DNA of 64,000 nucleotides from CAWUKT01 sp964352215 (GCA_964352215.1 CAYGRE010000029.1:7186-71185), one strand, 5' to 3'; positions 26,111-34,895 are shown, numbered from the stretch's first letter. A program made the numbers and translations. Notes: a model not told the origin generated them from the letters alone.

Positions 26111-28093
26111 ATGAAATATTGTCCTGATCTCTATCAACGAAAGCGTATCCCCACCATCGAGGTGAAGATCGGTGATGTCCCCGTAGGAGGGAACAATCCG
26201 ATCCGGATTCAGTCGATGACGACCACAGATACGATGGATACCTTGGCGACGGTGGAGCAAACCATTCGTATGGTGGAATCCGGGGCCGAATATGTACGGA
26301 TTACTGCGCCCAGTATCAAAGAAGCCCGAAACCTTGAAGTGATCAAAAAGGAACTCAGGGCCAGGGGCTGCGATGTTCCTTTGGTTGCCGACATACACTT
26401 TACGCCTAACGCGGCTGAATTGGCTGCGCGAATCGTCGAGAAAGTGCGTGTCAACCCCGGAAACTATGCCGACAAGAAGAAATTTGCAGAGCTGGAATAT
26501 ACCGACCAAAGCTACCAGGACGAATTAGACCGCATCCATAAGCGCTTTGCACCGCTGGTAGCCATCTGTAAGGAATATGGAACTGCGATGCGTATAGGGA
26601 CCAATCACGGCTCCCTGAGCGACCGTATCATGAGCCGCTACGGAGATACACCGCTGGGAATGGTGGAGTCCGCCCTGGAGTTCATCCGCATCTGCGAGAT
26701 GTACAACTACGATCAGTTGGTCGTGTCCATGAAAGCCTCCAACCCACAGGTCATGGTACAGGCTTATAGGATGCTGGTGGCTAAGATGCTTGAAAACGGA
26801 AAATGTTATCCTCTGCACCTTGGAGTCACCGAAGCTGGAGAGGGAGAAGATGGCCGGGTCAAATCCGCCCAGGGCATTGCCGCTTTGCTGATGGACGGGA
26901 TCGGAGATACAGTGCGGGTCTCGCTTACCGAAGAACCCGAATACGAATCCCCGGTTGCGAAGTTTCTCGTCGATATATTTGATGGGGCAGGATACGAAGC
27001 AGATGGAGACTGGCGGGATAAAATCCTGTTATCAAACCCACCGACACTCGTTGATCCCTTTAGCTTTGAACGAATCAAGAGCCGTGAAACCCTCAATCTT
27101 GGACATGGAAATGTTCCCAGGGTGGTAGCAGACTATTCCTGCAAGGCTGTATCCCGGGAACAGGTAGGAGATGCAGGTTATAGCTACAGCCATACCCTCG
27201 ACAAATACAACTTTGCCGATATGGCGGCTGACTATATCTACCTGGGTCAGCAACTCCCGGACTTTGAACTTCCCGGAGGTCTCAAGAGAATCGTGGACCA
27301 TTCTTTTTGGAAAAACCTCCGTGACCTGGCCAATTATTACCCGCTGTTTGGCAGCATTGCTGATACAGAAGGGGCTGTCCTTCATAGTGAACTGAATTTT
27401 CTCCGTCTCGGCGTGGAGGACATAGAAGCGGAAGGGCTGTCTTCCCTGATCAAGGGGCCTGGAAACTGGAGCCTGATCCTGGATGCGAAAGGACGTCAGA
27501 CCGCTCACCAGTGGCGTTGGATGGTCAATCGTCTGGCTGCATTGGGTAATGACCGGCCCATCATTCTTTCTACCAATGTTCCTGAAACCTTTTCTTTTTA
27601 TAGGGACATCCATCTCCCTGAGCATCTGAGGGTTGACAAGCCTTCCATGCAGCAATTATTTGTTGCAGGAATGACCGGAACCCTGGTGGTAGACGGGCAG
27701 ATAGATGGGATTCTACTGCATCCGGCCAATGCTATGAGCAACCGTCTAAGCTTTGGCATTCTTCAGGCCTCTCGTTTGAGAATGACCAAGACAGAGTACA
27801 TCTCCTGTCCCAGTTGTGGGAGAACCTTATTTGACCTGCAGGAGACCACTGCCAGGATCAGAAGCCGGACCGAACACCTGAAGGGGGTGAAGATTGGTAT
27901 CATGGGATGTATCGTCAATGGACCGGGAGAAATGGCGGATGCCGACTATGGTTATGTCGGGGTCGGACCGGACAAGATTGCGCTTTACCGTGGTAAGGAA
28001 GTGATGGAACGCGGGGTGAAAACTGCAGAAGCAGTAGATAAACTTATCGAACTCATCGCTGCGAATGGCGATTGGATAGAGAAGCCTCAATAA
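26111..28093 (+). CDS. ispG: 4-hydroxy-3-methylbut-2-enyl diphosphate synthase (long form)
   Basis: 660 aa; the sixth enzyme of the MEP isoprenoid pathway, a [4Fe-4S] protein converting MEcPP to HMBPP. N-terminal TIM-barrel (VGGNNPIRIQSMTTTDTMDT, PLVADIHF) and C-terminal cluster domain with CPSCGRTLFDLQ and GCIVNGPGEMADADYGYVG. It is the large variant with an extra middle domain (~290-520), typical of Bacteroidota, Chlamydiae and plants. Being just 26 bp after the SDR stop suggests co-transcription. Confidence 0.97.
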   Translation: MKYCPDLYQRKRIPTIEVKIGDVPVGGNNPIRIQSMTTTDTMDTLATVEQTIRMVESGAEYVRITAPSIKEARNLEVIKKELRARGCDVPLVADIHFTPNAAELAARIVEKVRVNPGNYADKKKFAELEYTDQSYQDELDRIHKRFAPLVAICKEYGTAMRIGTNHGSLSDRIMSRYGDTPLGMVESALEFIRICEMYNYDQLVVSMKASNPQVMVQAYRMLVAKMLENGKCYPLHLGVTEAGEGEDGRVKSAQGIAALLMDGIGDTVRVSLTEEPEYESPVAKFLVDIFDGAGYEADGDWRDKILLSNPPTLVDPFSFERIKSRETLNLGHGNVPRVVADYSCKAVSREQVGDAGYSYSHTLDKYNFADMAADYIYLGQQLPDFELPGGLKRIVDHSFWKNLRDLANYYPLFGSIADTEGAVLHSELNFLRLGVEDIEAEGLSSLIKGPGNWSLILDAKGRQTAHQWRWMVNRLAALGNDRPIILSTNVPETFSFYRDIHLPEHLRVDKPSMQQLFVAGMTGTLVVDGQIDGILLHPANAMSNRLSFGILQASRLRMTKTEYISCPSCGRTLFDLQETTARIRSRTEHLKGVKIGIMGCIVNGPGEMADADYGYVGVGPDKIALYRGKEVMERGVKTAEAVDKLIELIAANGDWIEKPQ

Positions 28094-28097
28094 GAAC

Positions 28098-28979
28098 TCA
28101 ATTGGCACTGGGATCAAACGGAGTCGGGGGAGTATGATTTCTGATCCAGTCCATGATATAGGGAGCCATCTGGTCCTTGTGAGCCGTGAAATTGCTATCT
28201 ACAATCTTTTTGACAGGGGTTATCCCCCGGATCGAATTGCAGAGAAACACTTCATCCGCAACATTCAGATCAAGAATGGTCAGATGCTTTTCTTCAATGT
28301 TAACCTGGTTTTCTTTCAGCACCCGTATGACCTGCTTTCGCATAATCCCCGGCAGGCAACCTCCAAATACAGGTGGCGTAAATACGGTAGCGGCATGGAC
28401 GATGAAGAGATTGGCCATACTGGTTTCAATGATGAATCCATCCGAAGACCGTAAAAGGGCATCGTCCCATTTGTTTTGTTTGGCAAATCTCGCGGCCAGG
28501 ATATAAGGGAGGGAGTTAGCCGATTTAATCCTGGTCAGTGGAGAAGGAGTGATCGGAACATGATGATAGATGCCGACCTTCTTGTAAGGCGCCAAAGTCC
28601 AGGGATCAGAGGTCAGTTTGGTAGCCTCGATAAGAAATGAAGGGACATCGGTGGTTGGCAAATAGGCACCAGCCCCACTTCTAAAAACGGTAATACGCAC
28701 CCTGGCGAAGTTATGAAGGTGGTTTTGGATCAAAGTGCGATCTAATTGGGCTGTTATCTTAGGAATCCAGACAGCCGGGTCAAAATCAAATCCCAGGATC
28801 TCCATCCCATCGATCATACGTTCAAGGTGATCATCAAGGAAATGGGGACGTCCATCCCGAATCAAGATCGTCTCAAAAATAGCATCTCCGAACCGGAAAG
28901 CCCTGTTTTGAAGGATCTCGGCCTCGTTGGGATCGTTGATGAGCCGGGTATTGTAATTCAACAAAGTGCCTTTTGGCAT
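28098..28979 (-). CDS. Class IV aminotransferase (branched-chain or aminodeoxychorismate lyase-like)
   Basis: 293 aa PLP enzyme: RAFRFGDAIFETILIRDG at the N terminus, Lys in RIKSANSLPYILAAR (the Schiff-base position), and SSDGFIIETSMANLFIV with GCLPGIMRKQVI. Fits fold-type IV enzymes: branched-chain aminotransferase, D-amino-acid aminotransferase or 4-amino-4-deoxychorismate lyase (PabC). Length and FRFGD favour PabC-like, but the sequence alone does not decide. Convergent with ispG, only four bases between stop codons. Confidence 0.88.
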   Translation of the reverse strand: MPKGTLLNYNTRLINDPNEAEILQNRAFRFGDAIFETILIRDGRPHFLDDHLERMIDGMEILGFDFDPAVWIPKITAQLDRTLIQNHLHNFARVRITVFRSGAGAYLPTTDVPSFLIEATKLTSDPWTLAPYKKVGIYHHVPITPSPLTRIKSANSLPYILAARFAKQNKWDDALLRSSDGFIIETSMANLFIVHAATVFTPPVFGGCLPGIMRKQVIRVLKENQVNIEEKHLTILDLNVADEVFLCNSIRGITPVKKIVDSNFTAHKDQMAPYIMDWIRNHTPPTPFDPSAN

Positions 28980-29092
28980 GATAATTGATCTAAAGTAAAT
29001 GTTCTTTCCATGGGTATCTTATTCCCAAATTCGATAATTATTAATTAAAATTGTAACTCCTATCAGCCGGAAATTTAATCTGTAGTGTTGCT

Positions 29093-29935
29093 ATGAAAAA
29101 TAAAATCCAAGCTTTCTCCCTCTTTTTGTTGCTTATAATGGGAGCAAGCACACTTTTTGCCCTTAATCCTTCACGGACTTATAAGCAATTGCCTGATAAA
29201 TATAATATGGTTTATGAGGCTCACGACGTCAAAACCTCGGACGGTGTAACTTTAAAAGCATGGTATTTCCCGGCAAATACCAAAACTACCCGTCTTGTCC
29301 TCATTTCTCACAATGGGGAAGGCAATATGGCTGATTACCTCCGTCGAGTTGATCAGTTTACCTCCATAGGTTACAATGTTGTAACCTATGACTACCGCGG
29401 ATTTGGAGAAAGCTCTGAGTTCGAAGTCGACAACAATATGTATATCTATCCTCACTTCCAGGACGATTTGAAAGCCATGATCGACTTCTGCCGCCAGCAG
29501 TATGTTCAGTCTTTTGATATGTACGGATGGGGAATCGGTGCCGGCCTCTCTCTGGGAATCGGCTACAACCGAAAAGAAATCAAGAAGATCATCGCGGATA
29601 CGCCCTTCCTGAGCATGGAAGACCTTGAGACCCGTTTTGAAACATGGGACGCGCCTATGGAAGTGCCTTTTGCCGGTTACGACAAGAAGTATGAGCCCAT
29701 CTACTCTATGGACAATGAGCCTGTTATCATCAAAGGTAATGAGAAGAACATCAAGTTGATTGTAGGTTCAGCAGACATTCTCTATCGGGATTCTGACTAC
29801 AAAGACATGGTGAACAAGCAAAAGAAATTGTTTGACAAGGATATCTATATCGTTGAAAACCCCGACGGCAAGGATAACTTCCGCGTCAGCAAGGCTGATT
29901 ACTTCAAAGTCATCAGCGAGTTCCTACTCAACTGA
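29093..29935 (+). CDS. Secreted alpha/beta-hydrolase-fold protein lacking the nucleophile
   Basis: 280 aa with a signal peptide (MKNKIQAFSLFLLLIMGASTLFA). The fold is clear: LVLISHNGEGNMADYLRR, VVTYDYRGFGES, then the nucleophile-elbow region YGWGIGAGLSLG and KLIVGSADILY. At the elbow the expected Ser is Gly147 (G-W-G-I-G), and the C-terminal segment NPDGKDNF has Lys260 where the catalytic His is expected. The Asp of GSAD is kept. So this is probably a non-enzymatic hydrolase-fold protein, exported to the periplasm. Followed by a strong terminator. Confidence 0.85.
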   Translation: MKNKIQAFSLFLLLIMGASTLFALNPSRTYKQLPDKYNMVYEAHDVKTSDGVTLKAWYFPANTKTTRLVLISHNGEGNMADYLRRVDQFTSIGYNVVTYDYRGFGESSEFEVDNNMYIYPHFQDDLKAMIDFCRQQYVQSFDMYGWGIGAGLSLGIGYNRKEIKKIIADTPFLSMEDLETRFETWDAPMEVPFAGYDKKYEPIYSMDNEPVIIKGNEKNIKLIVGSADILYRDSDYKDMVNKQKKLFDKDIYIVENPDGKDNFRVSKADYFKVISEFLLN

Positions 29936-29975
29936 TCCAATTGCTCTTTGAGAGTGATCTCATGGAAAAGAATAT

Positions 29976-30010
29976 GGAATGCTGCTCTCTGGGGCAGCAT
30001 TCCCTTTTTT
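29976..30010 (+). terminator. Rho-independent terminator
   Basis: GGAATGCTGC (29976-29985), loop TCTCTGGG, GCAGCATTCC (29994-30003), then CTTTTTT. Confidence 0.93.
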
Positions 30011-30108
30011 ATAGGCTATTCTTTGAGGTGGGATTCCCTTTTTCCGTGGCCTTCCCAACAATTTGAATCCCTGGCTTGTTGGATTTAAGACTTCAATAAC
30101 TGATCCCA

Positions 30109-30498
30109 ATGGCTAGAATATTTCGATTTATACTCGCTGGAATTTTCATACTAGGAGGCATCGGTCACTTTGTTTCCCCTGAATTCTACTATCCACTCTT
30201 TCCTGAATGGGTTCCCATGGTGGATGCGATCATCTATATTTCAGGAGTTTTTGAATTGGGAGTGGGAGCTATGCTTTTCTTTCCGACATATCGTCGCTGG
30301 GGAAGTTTGGGAATTATTCTCCTGCTGATCGCATTTCTACCCATGCACATCAGGGACTTCTTCATTGAAGAACCAGCCTTGAAAGAAATGTGGATCGTGA
30401 TTATCCGGGTACCCATCCAGGCAGTGATGATTTGGATGGCGTGGGTAGTCTATCGGGATTCAAAAAAGACCCTACCAGGATTTTCCGAAAGGGTCTAA
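30109..30498 (+). CDS. DoxX-like membrane protein
   Basis: 129 aa with four hydrophobic helices and the DoxX-type pattern: RFILAGIFILGGIGHFVSPEFY at the start, a second helix YISGVFELGVGAMLFFP containing the family's conserved Glu, and HIRDFFIE. Function of the family is poorly defined (respiratory or redox links are reported for some members). The last 27 bp overlap the 3' end of the convergent reverse gene. Confidence 0.88.
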   Translation: MARIFRFILAGIFILGGIGHFVSPEFYYPLFPEWVPMVDAIIYISGVFELGVGAMLFFPTYRRWGSLGIILLLIAFLPMHIRDFFIEEPALKEMWIVIIRVPIQAVMIWMAWVVYRDSKKTLPGFSERV

Positions 30499-31218
30499 GC
30501 GTCCTGTTTTTCCGGATTTTCCATCTCTGTCACTTTTCCAGTCCTCTTTGTTTCCTTTTCGGGACTTGCCAGAATCCGATTTGCCCCCTTTGCCGGACCT
30601 TTCTGAATCCCAATTCTCCCTGCCCCCCTTGCGAGGGGACCTTTCTGAATCCCAACCCATCTTTTTCTCATTCTCAAATGGATCGCTCTTTTTGGACCGG
30701 CTTTTCCCCGCTGTGCCTTCTTTGGAACCTGAGCCTCCCGACCGTTCTGTCCAGCCCATTGCCTTGGCCCCATGCCGCCATTGGTCTACCGCCCAGATCA
30801 ACTTCAGTACAGGGCGGATACGTTTGAATTTTTCATTGGGAAATTCCCATGCATAGCTGTGAACCTTTTCCTTGGTGTAAAGACTAAGTTTGAACCTGCT
30901 TCCGTCCTCGGTGTAGTTCTCCTGGACCATCTCGCCTGGAAGATCTGCTCTCAAAGTTGAAAAATAAATGCGGAAATTTCCACTCAGGGTTTCGTTGAGC
31001 TGGTGCAGCCGTTCTTTGATCTCCAACTTCATGACGTCTACGATTTCATAGACCAAAATCATGATATCACCCTCCTCGGAATAGACGTGAAATAAGATGT
31101 CGTGCTCATAGGTATGGCGTTCCTCAAGGGTTAACAGCCATTTTTGCCCTGTCTTTGGAGAAAACTTAATCTCATCTTCTATCAGGTCGTAATATTCCTG
31201 CCGCTCAGTCCAATTCAT
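30472..31218 (-). CDS. Uncharacterised protein with basic low-complexity tail
   Basis: 248 aa from ATG 31218 (MNWTERQEYYDLIEDEIKF). Residues 1-~165 are an ordinary soluble domain (LTLEERHTYEHDILFHVYSEEGDIMILVYEIVDVM...). The last ~85 are a Lys/Arg/Gly/Ser/Asp-rich disordered region with near-repeats GWDSERSPRKGG, NWDSERSGKGG and DWKSDRDGKSG. Such tails often bind nucleic acid or polyanions (inference). Its start overlaps the end of the CYTH gene by 14 bp, so they form an operon. Family not recognised. Confidence 0.75.
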   Translation of the reverse strand: MNWTERQEYYDLIEDEIKFSPKTGQKWLLTLEERHTYEHDILFHVYSEEGDIMILVYEIVDVMKLEIKERLHQLNETLSGNFRIYFSTLRADLPGEMVQENYTEDGSRFKLSLYTKEKVHSYAWEFPNEKFKRIRPVLKLIWAVDQWRHGAKAMGWTERSGGSGSKEGTAGKSRSKKSDPFENEKKMGWDSERSPRKGGRENWDSERSGKGGKSDSGKSRKGNKEDWKSDRDGKSGKTGRLDPFGKSW

Positions 31219-31747
31219 GTGTTTTTTTTTGATAATGGTCTGCGAGATCCGCAACCGACATATTGCTCAATCGACTTTTGTCAAACCCCAATTTTCCTGC
31301 AATTTCCTCAACTTCCTCCAAACTACCTGCTTCCACTTCAATAAATTCCGGAATATTACTGTGGTCGTCCAGCATCTCGTCGATTACAATATGCACTTTT
31401 CCCAGTTGGTATTGGGTTCTGACCTTCCGTATATTAAGGGTTGGAACGTACCCAAGGCCGGAAAGGATCAATTGTACTGCCTCAAAATCCTCCACAATGC
31501 TTTCGTGCTCTTCCATTACCTTAATCCCTTCGGTGCTGTCAGAGCGTTCCTTATAAGTCAATACGGATACATCTCCCTCTTTGCGCAAACGAATCACCTT
31601 ACCTGAAGTAGTAAGGGCCCTGTCCGGGGTGTCATAGTAAATAGCGTAGAATTCCTTTTTGAACTCCTCTACCGCTCCCAGGAGCATCAGTTGGGTGAGC
31701 ACTTGTTTCCGGTCAATTTCCAGAATCTTGGCTTCAATCTCTTTCAT
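31205..31747 (-). CDS. CYTH-domain protein (triphosphate tunnel enzyme)
   Basis: 180 aa. Begins MKEIEAKIL, the ExExK motif (E3, E5, K7) that names the CYTH/TTM family, followed by the beta strands RALTTSGKVIRLRKEGDVSVLTYKER and VHIVIDEMLDDHSNIPEFIEVEAG lining the tunnel. Family members hydrolyse inorganic triphosphate or thiamine triphosphate or act as class IV adenylate cyclases; I cannot choose among these. Divergent from the acetate kinase fusion gene. Confidence 0.9.
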   Translation of the reverse strand: MKEIEAKILEIDRKQVLTQLMLLGAVEEFKKEFYAIYYDTPDRALTTSGKVIRLRKEGDVSVLTYKERSDSTEGIKVMEEHESIVEDFEAVQLILSGLGYVPTLNIRKVRTQYQLGKVHIVIDEMLDDHSNIPEFIEVEAGSLEEVEEIAGKLGFDKSRLSNMSVADLADHYQKKTHELD

Positions 31748-31771
31748 GGCTGCAATTTAAACCAGTCGTAC

Positions 31772-31817
31772 TTACTTTTGCAGCAAAATTCACCTTCTGT
31801 TACTTTTACAGCAAAAT
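31772..31817 (+). promoter_or_regulatory. Promoter with a duplicated -7 region for ackA-pduL
   Basis: TACTTTTG (31773-31780) fits TAnnTTTG. The surrounding TTACTTTTGCAGCAAAAT (31772-31789) recurs as TTACTTTTACAGCAAAAT (31800-31817), 17 of 18 bases identical. The second copy has TTTA instead of TTTG and lies 12 bp before the ATG. Confidence 0.55.
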
Positions 31818-31828
31818 CATTCGCATCC

Positions 31829-33637
31829 ATGTATATACTTGTTCTGAATTCAGGTAGCTCTTCCATCAAAGCAGATGTCATCGATCAAAAGACAGGCGAA
31901 AGGCCGCTGGCGATGCGTATCGAACGGGTGGACGGACCAAATCCGATTGTGCACTTCAATGGAGAGACCCGGTCCTGTCCGGCAGGGGGGCATGAGAATG
32001 CCTTAAGATTTGCCTTCCCGATGCTGAAGGGGCGCCTTGATGGGATAACCCTTTCCGGGGTAGGACACCGGGTAGTACATGGAGGGGAACATTTTTCCAG
32101 TCCGGTCAGGATTACAGCGGAAGTTGAGCAGGTGATTGACGACCTGAGTTCCCTGGCTCCGTTGCACAATCCAGTTAATCTGGCTGGCATTCGTTTGGCC
32201 AAAGAATTTTTTCCCAGGTTACCTCATGTGGCTGTCTTTGATACTGCTTTTCATCAAACACTTCCCCGGCGGGCCCAATTCTACGCCTTACCCGCAGCAT
32301 TATCCAGGAAATACGGATTGCGGCGCTATGGTTTTCACGGGACCAGCCATTCTTATGTTGGTCACCTGGCGGCCGAATACCTGCAAACTGATATGCGGAA
32401 CCTGAGACTCATAACTTGTCACCTCGGGAGTGGGGCCAGTATGACTGCGATAGAATATGGAAGATCGGTCGAAACTTCTATGGGAATGACTCCACTGGAG
32501 GGTTTGGTAATGGGAACGCGGGTAGGGGACATTGATCCTGGTATTCTGCTCCGCTTGCTGCGGGAAGATGATATTACGGTGGACGATCTGGATCGGATTC
32601 TCAACCATGAAAGCGGCCTCAAGGGGATTTCCGGGCATTCCAATGACATGCGGGATATCATTGACCGGGCGGCTGATGGCGATGAGGATTGCCGCATGGC
32701 CCTGCATGCCTTTTGTCATCGAATCCGAAAATACATCGGTGCCTATGCAGCGGTTATGGATGGGGTAGATGCGATCGTATTTACTGGCGGGATCGGAGAA
32801 AACAGTCCTACCGTTCGCAGCCGTTGTACCCAGCGACTGGATTTCCTCGGCGCCTTGCTCTGGGAAGACAAAAACCGGGATGTAAAATTGAGCAGGGATA
32901 CCCCTGTTGTGGATTTTGCCCGTCCCCACAGCCGGGTCAGATTGCTGGCCGTGGCAACTGACGAGTCATTGGCGATTGCCCGGCAAACCGCTGAATTGGT
33001 GGAAGAGCATGACCAGGTGAATGTCATCCCCAATATACCTATTGCGATTTCTGCTCGTCATGTACACCTAGACCAGCCCACCGTAGAGAAATTGTTTGGT
33101 GAAGGCTACCATTTGACTGAGCGCAATCCCCTTTCTCAACCAGGACAATTTGCCTGCCATGAAACGGTGACCTTGGTAGGACCGAGGAACACTTTGGAGA
33201 ATGTGCGTATCCTTGGACCCGTGCGCGGTATCTGTCAGGTAGAGGTAAGCCGTACCGATGAATTCTTTCTGGGGATCGATGCACCGGTCCGGGCCTCTGG
33301 GAAAATCGAGAACACACCTGGTATTACCTTGGAAGGGCCTGCTGGAAGGGTTAATCTGAAGGAAGGATTGATCTGCGCCTGGCGCCATATTCACATGACT
33401 CCTGAAGATGCGGAGGTCTTTGGTGTAGAGGACAAAGACATCGTAGAGGTGGAGGTGCGGTCGGAGTTGCGAAGCCTGACCTTTGGCAATGTATTGGTGC
33501 GGGTTTCTCCCGAATACAAGTTGGAGATGCACATTGATACCGATGAAGGGAATGCTGCGGAGATCAAAAGAGGTACAACCGGTGTATTGGCGGCGGGAGA
33601 GGGGAAGGCTTATCTGACGCGGAAGCGGTTGAAGTAA
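31829..33637 (+). CDS. Acetate kinase fused to PduL-type phosphotransacylase
   Basis: 602 aa from ATG 31829; an upstream in-frame extension lacks family character. Residues 1-~395 are a complete acetate kinase: LNSGSSSIKA, VGHRVVHGG, GFHGTSHSYV, HLGSGASMTAI, FTGGIGENS. Residues ~405-600 are a PduL-type phosphate acyltransferase: ISARHVHL (His411, His413), PLSQPGQFA, ARHIHMTPEDAE (His520, His522) and MHIDTDEGNAA (His568), the zinc-binding histidine set. Together the two halves would convert acetyl-CoA to acetyl-phosphate and then to acetate plus ATP, or the reverse, in one polypeptide. No microcompartment shell genes are nearby, so this PduL is probably a housekeeping Pta substitute. Confidence 0.95.
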   Translation: MYILVLNSGSSSIKADVIDQKTGERPLAMRIERVDGPNPIVHFNGETRSCPAGGHENALRFAFPMLKGRLDGITLSGVGHRVVHGGEHFSSPVRITAEVEQVIDDLSSLAPLHNPVNLAGIRLAKEFFPRLPHVAVFDTAFHQTLPRRAQFYALPAALSRKYGLRRYGFHGTSHSYVGHLAAEYLQTDMRNLRLITCHLGSGASMTAIEYGRSVETSMGMTPLEGLVMGTRVGDIDPGILLRLLREDDITVDDLDRILNHESGLKGISGHSNDMRDIIDRAADGDEDCRMALHAFCHRIRKYIGAYAAVMDGVDAIVFTGGIGENSPTVRSRCTQRLDFLGALLWEDKNRDVKLSRDTPVVDFARPHSRVRLLAVATDESLAIARQTAELVEEHDQVNVIPNIPIAISARHVHLDQPTVEKLFGEGYHLTERNPLSQPGQFACHETVTLVGPRNTLENVRILGPVRGICQVEVSRTDEFFLGIDAPVRASGKIENTPGITLEGPAGRVNLKEGLICAWRHIHMTPEDAEVFGVEDKDIVEVEVRSELRSLTFGNVLVRVSPEYKLEMHIDTDEGNAAEIKRGTTGVLAAGEGKAYLTRKRLK

Positions 33638-33650
33638 TGTATGCTGGATT

Positions 33651-33908
33651 TCAGAATTTCCACGCAATCTGGATTCCGTTACTATTTCCAACCTGAGGTA
33701 AAATACTCACCTCTCGGTCATGGGAGCCCTTGCGATGTAACACCGGAACGAAATAGCCCACCAATGCCCCAGCTGCATAGCCGGCCATTACGTCGGTTGG
33801 AAAGTGCTTGCCGGCTCTGACTCGCAAATAGGCCGTGGTGGCAGGGAGCGCAGCCGCCAATCCCCAGACAATATCGGACCAAATCCTGAAGAAAAGCTCA
33901 AGAATACC
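33651..33908 (-). pseudogene. C-terminal remnant of a PAP2-family phosphatase
   Basis: The open frame reads ...FFRIWSDIVWGLAAALPATTAY followed by LRVRAGKHFPTDVMAGYAAGAL, which is motif 3 (SRxxxGxHxxxD type) and the last helix of membrane PAP2 phosphatases. The KxxxxxxRP motif and the PSGH motif, which should lie upstream, are absent: a TAG and then the terminator of the MscS gene occur at that point. A functional product is not expected. Confidence 0.75.
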
Positions 33909-33910
33909 CT

Positions 33911-33959
33911 CCTAAAATTTAAAATGCCCGAAACCCATATCATATTGGGGTCCGGGCAT
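33911..33959 (-). terminator. Terminator after the MscS-like gene
   Basis: ATGCCCG (33924-33930) and CGGGCAT (33953-33959), with further inner pairing ACCC/GGGGT. On the reverse strand it is followed by TTTTAAATTTT. Confidence 0.8.
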
Positions 33960-34008
33960 CTTGTGGCATCAATAAATCAGATACCAATGCTTAGCTGAAC
34001 AGGTTCTA

Positions 34009-34860
34009 TCAGTTCAGCTTTTCCAAATGCACATCCATTTGAGGGAAAGGAATAGAGACACCTTCACGGTCAAAGGCCTTCTTAACTTCTTCAGTCATGT
34101 GGAAGTATACATCCCAGTAGTGTTCATTCCTGGTCCAGAGACGGCAGGTAAAGTTGACGGAGCTGTCACCCAGTTCAACCACCCGGACAAATGGATCGTC
34201 AGGAGCTGTTGATTTATTGAGTACGAGGTCTAAGCCTTTGGCCACGTCAAGAATAATCTTCCTGGCCTTCTCGAAATCGTCAGAGTAGCTGATGCCAAAG
34301 GTGAGGTCACAGCGGCGAATTTCGTCACGGGTATAGTTGGTGATATTGCCACCTGCGAGAGGGCCATTGGGGATAAAGACAGTTTTGTGATCAAGGGTGA
34401 GCAGGGTAGTGGAGACAATGTTGATGTCCACGATGCTGCCAGATTCTCCTTGTGCACTGATGAAATCTCCTTTTTTGAAGGGTTTCAGGACCATGATCAG
34501 GACACCCCCGGCAAAGTTGGCCAAGGCACCTTGCAAGGCGAGACCAATCGCCAAACCAAGAGAGGCAACCACACCGACGATGGAGGTCATTTCCAGCCCC
34601 ATTGTTGAAGCTGCGATGATCACTACCAGGGCATAGAGCACATACTTGAGTGTACTGACGAGAAAAGGAGTTAAGGTTTCATCAATCCCCCGCTTTTGGA
34701 GGATCTTACGTAGCGCATTGGTAACCTGCCCAACAATCAAAAATCCAAAAACGATTACTGCGATTCCAATCAGAAGACTAATACTGAAGTCCTCGATTTT
34801 GGAACCAATATTGATTCCAAACCAGTCATAGAGAATGTTTCCAAAGAATAGTGAATTCAT
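34009..34860 (-). CDS. mscS: MscS-family mechanosensitive channel
   Basis: 283 aa. Three transmembrane helices; the pore-lining TM3 region reads VGVVASLGLAIGLALQGALANFAGG with its Gly/Ala packing, followed by the beta domain (FKKGDFISAQGESGSIVDINIVSTTL) and the conserved IPNGPLAGGNITNYT. Length matches the short MscS of E. coli. It should release solutes under hypo-osmotic shock in the inner membrane. Confidence 0.95.
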   Translation of the reverse strand: MNSLFFGNILYDWFGINIGSKIEDFSISLLIGIAVIVFGFLIVGQVTNALRKILQKRGIDETLTPFLVSTLKYVLYALVVIIAASTMGLEMTSIVGVVASLGLAIGLALQGALANFAGGVLIMVLKPFKKGDFISAQGESGSIVDINIVSTTLLTLDHKTVFIPNGPLAGGNITNYTRDEIRRCDLTFGISYSDDFEKARKIILDVAKGLDLVLNKSTAPDDPFVRVVELGDSSVNFTCRLWTRNEHYWDVYFHMTEEVKKAFDREGVSIPFPQMDVHLEKLN

Positions 34861-34895
34861 AAAATCCGGGTATTGATAGTTATTGTGTAGAAATG

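Noticed and set aside
31691..31828. N-terminal extension of the acetate kinase fusion
   Set aside because: Overlaps the divergent CYTH start and the promoter region; acetate kinase begins MYILVLNSGSSS at 31829.
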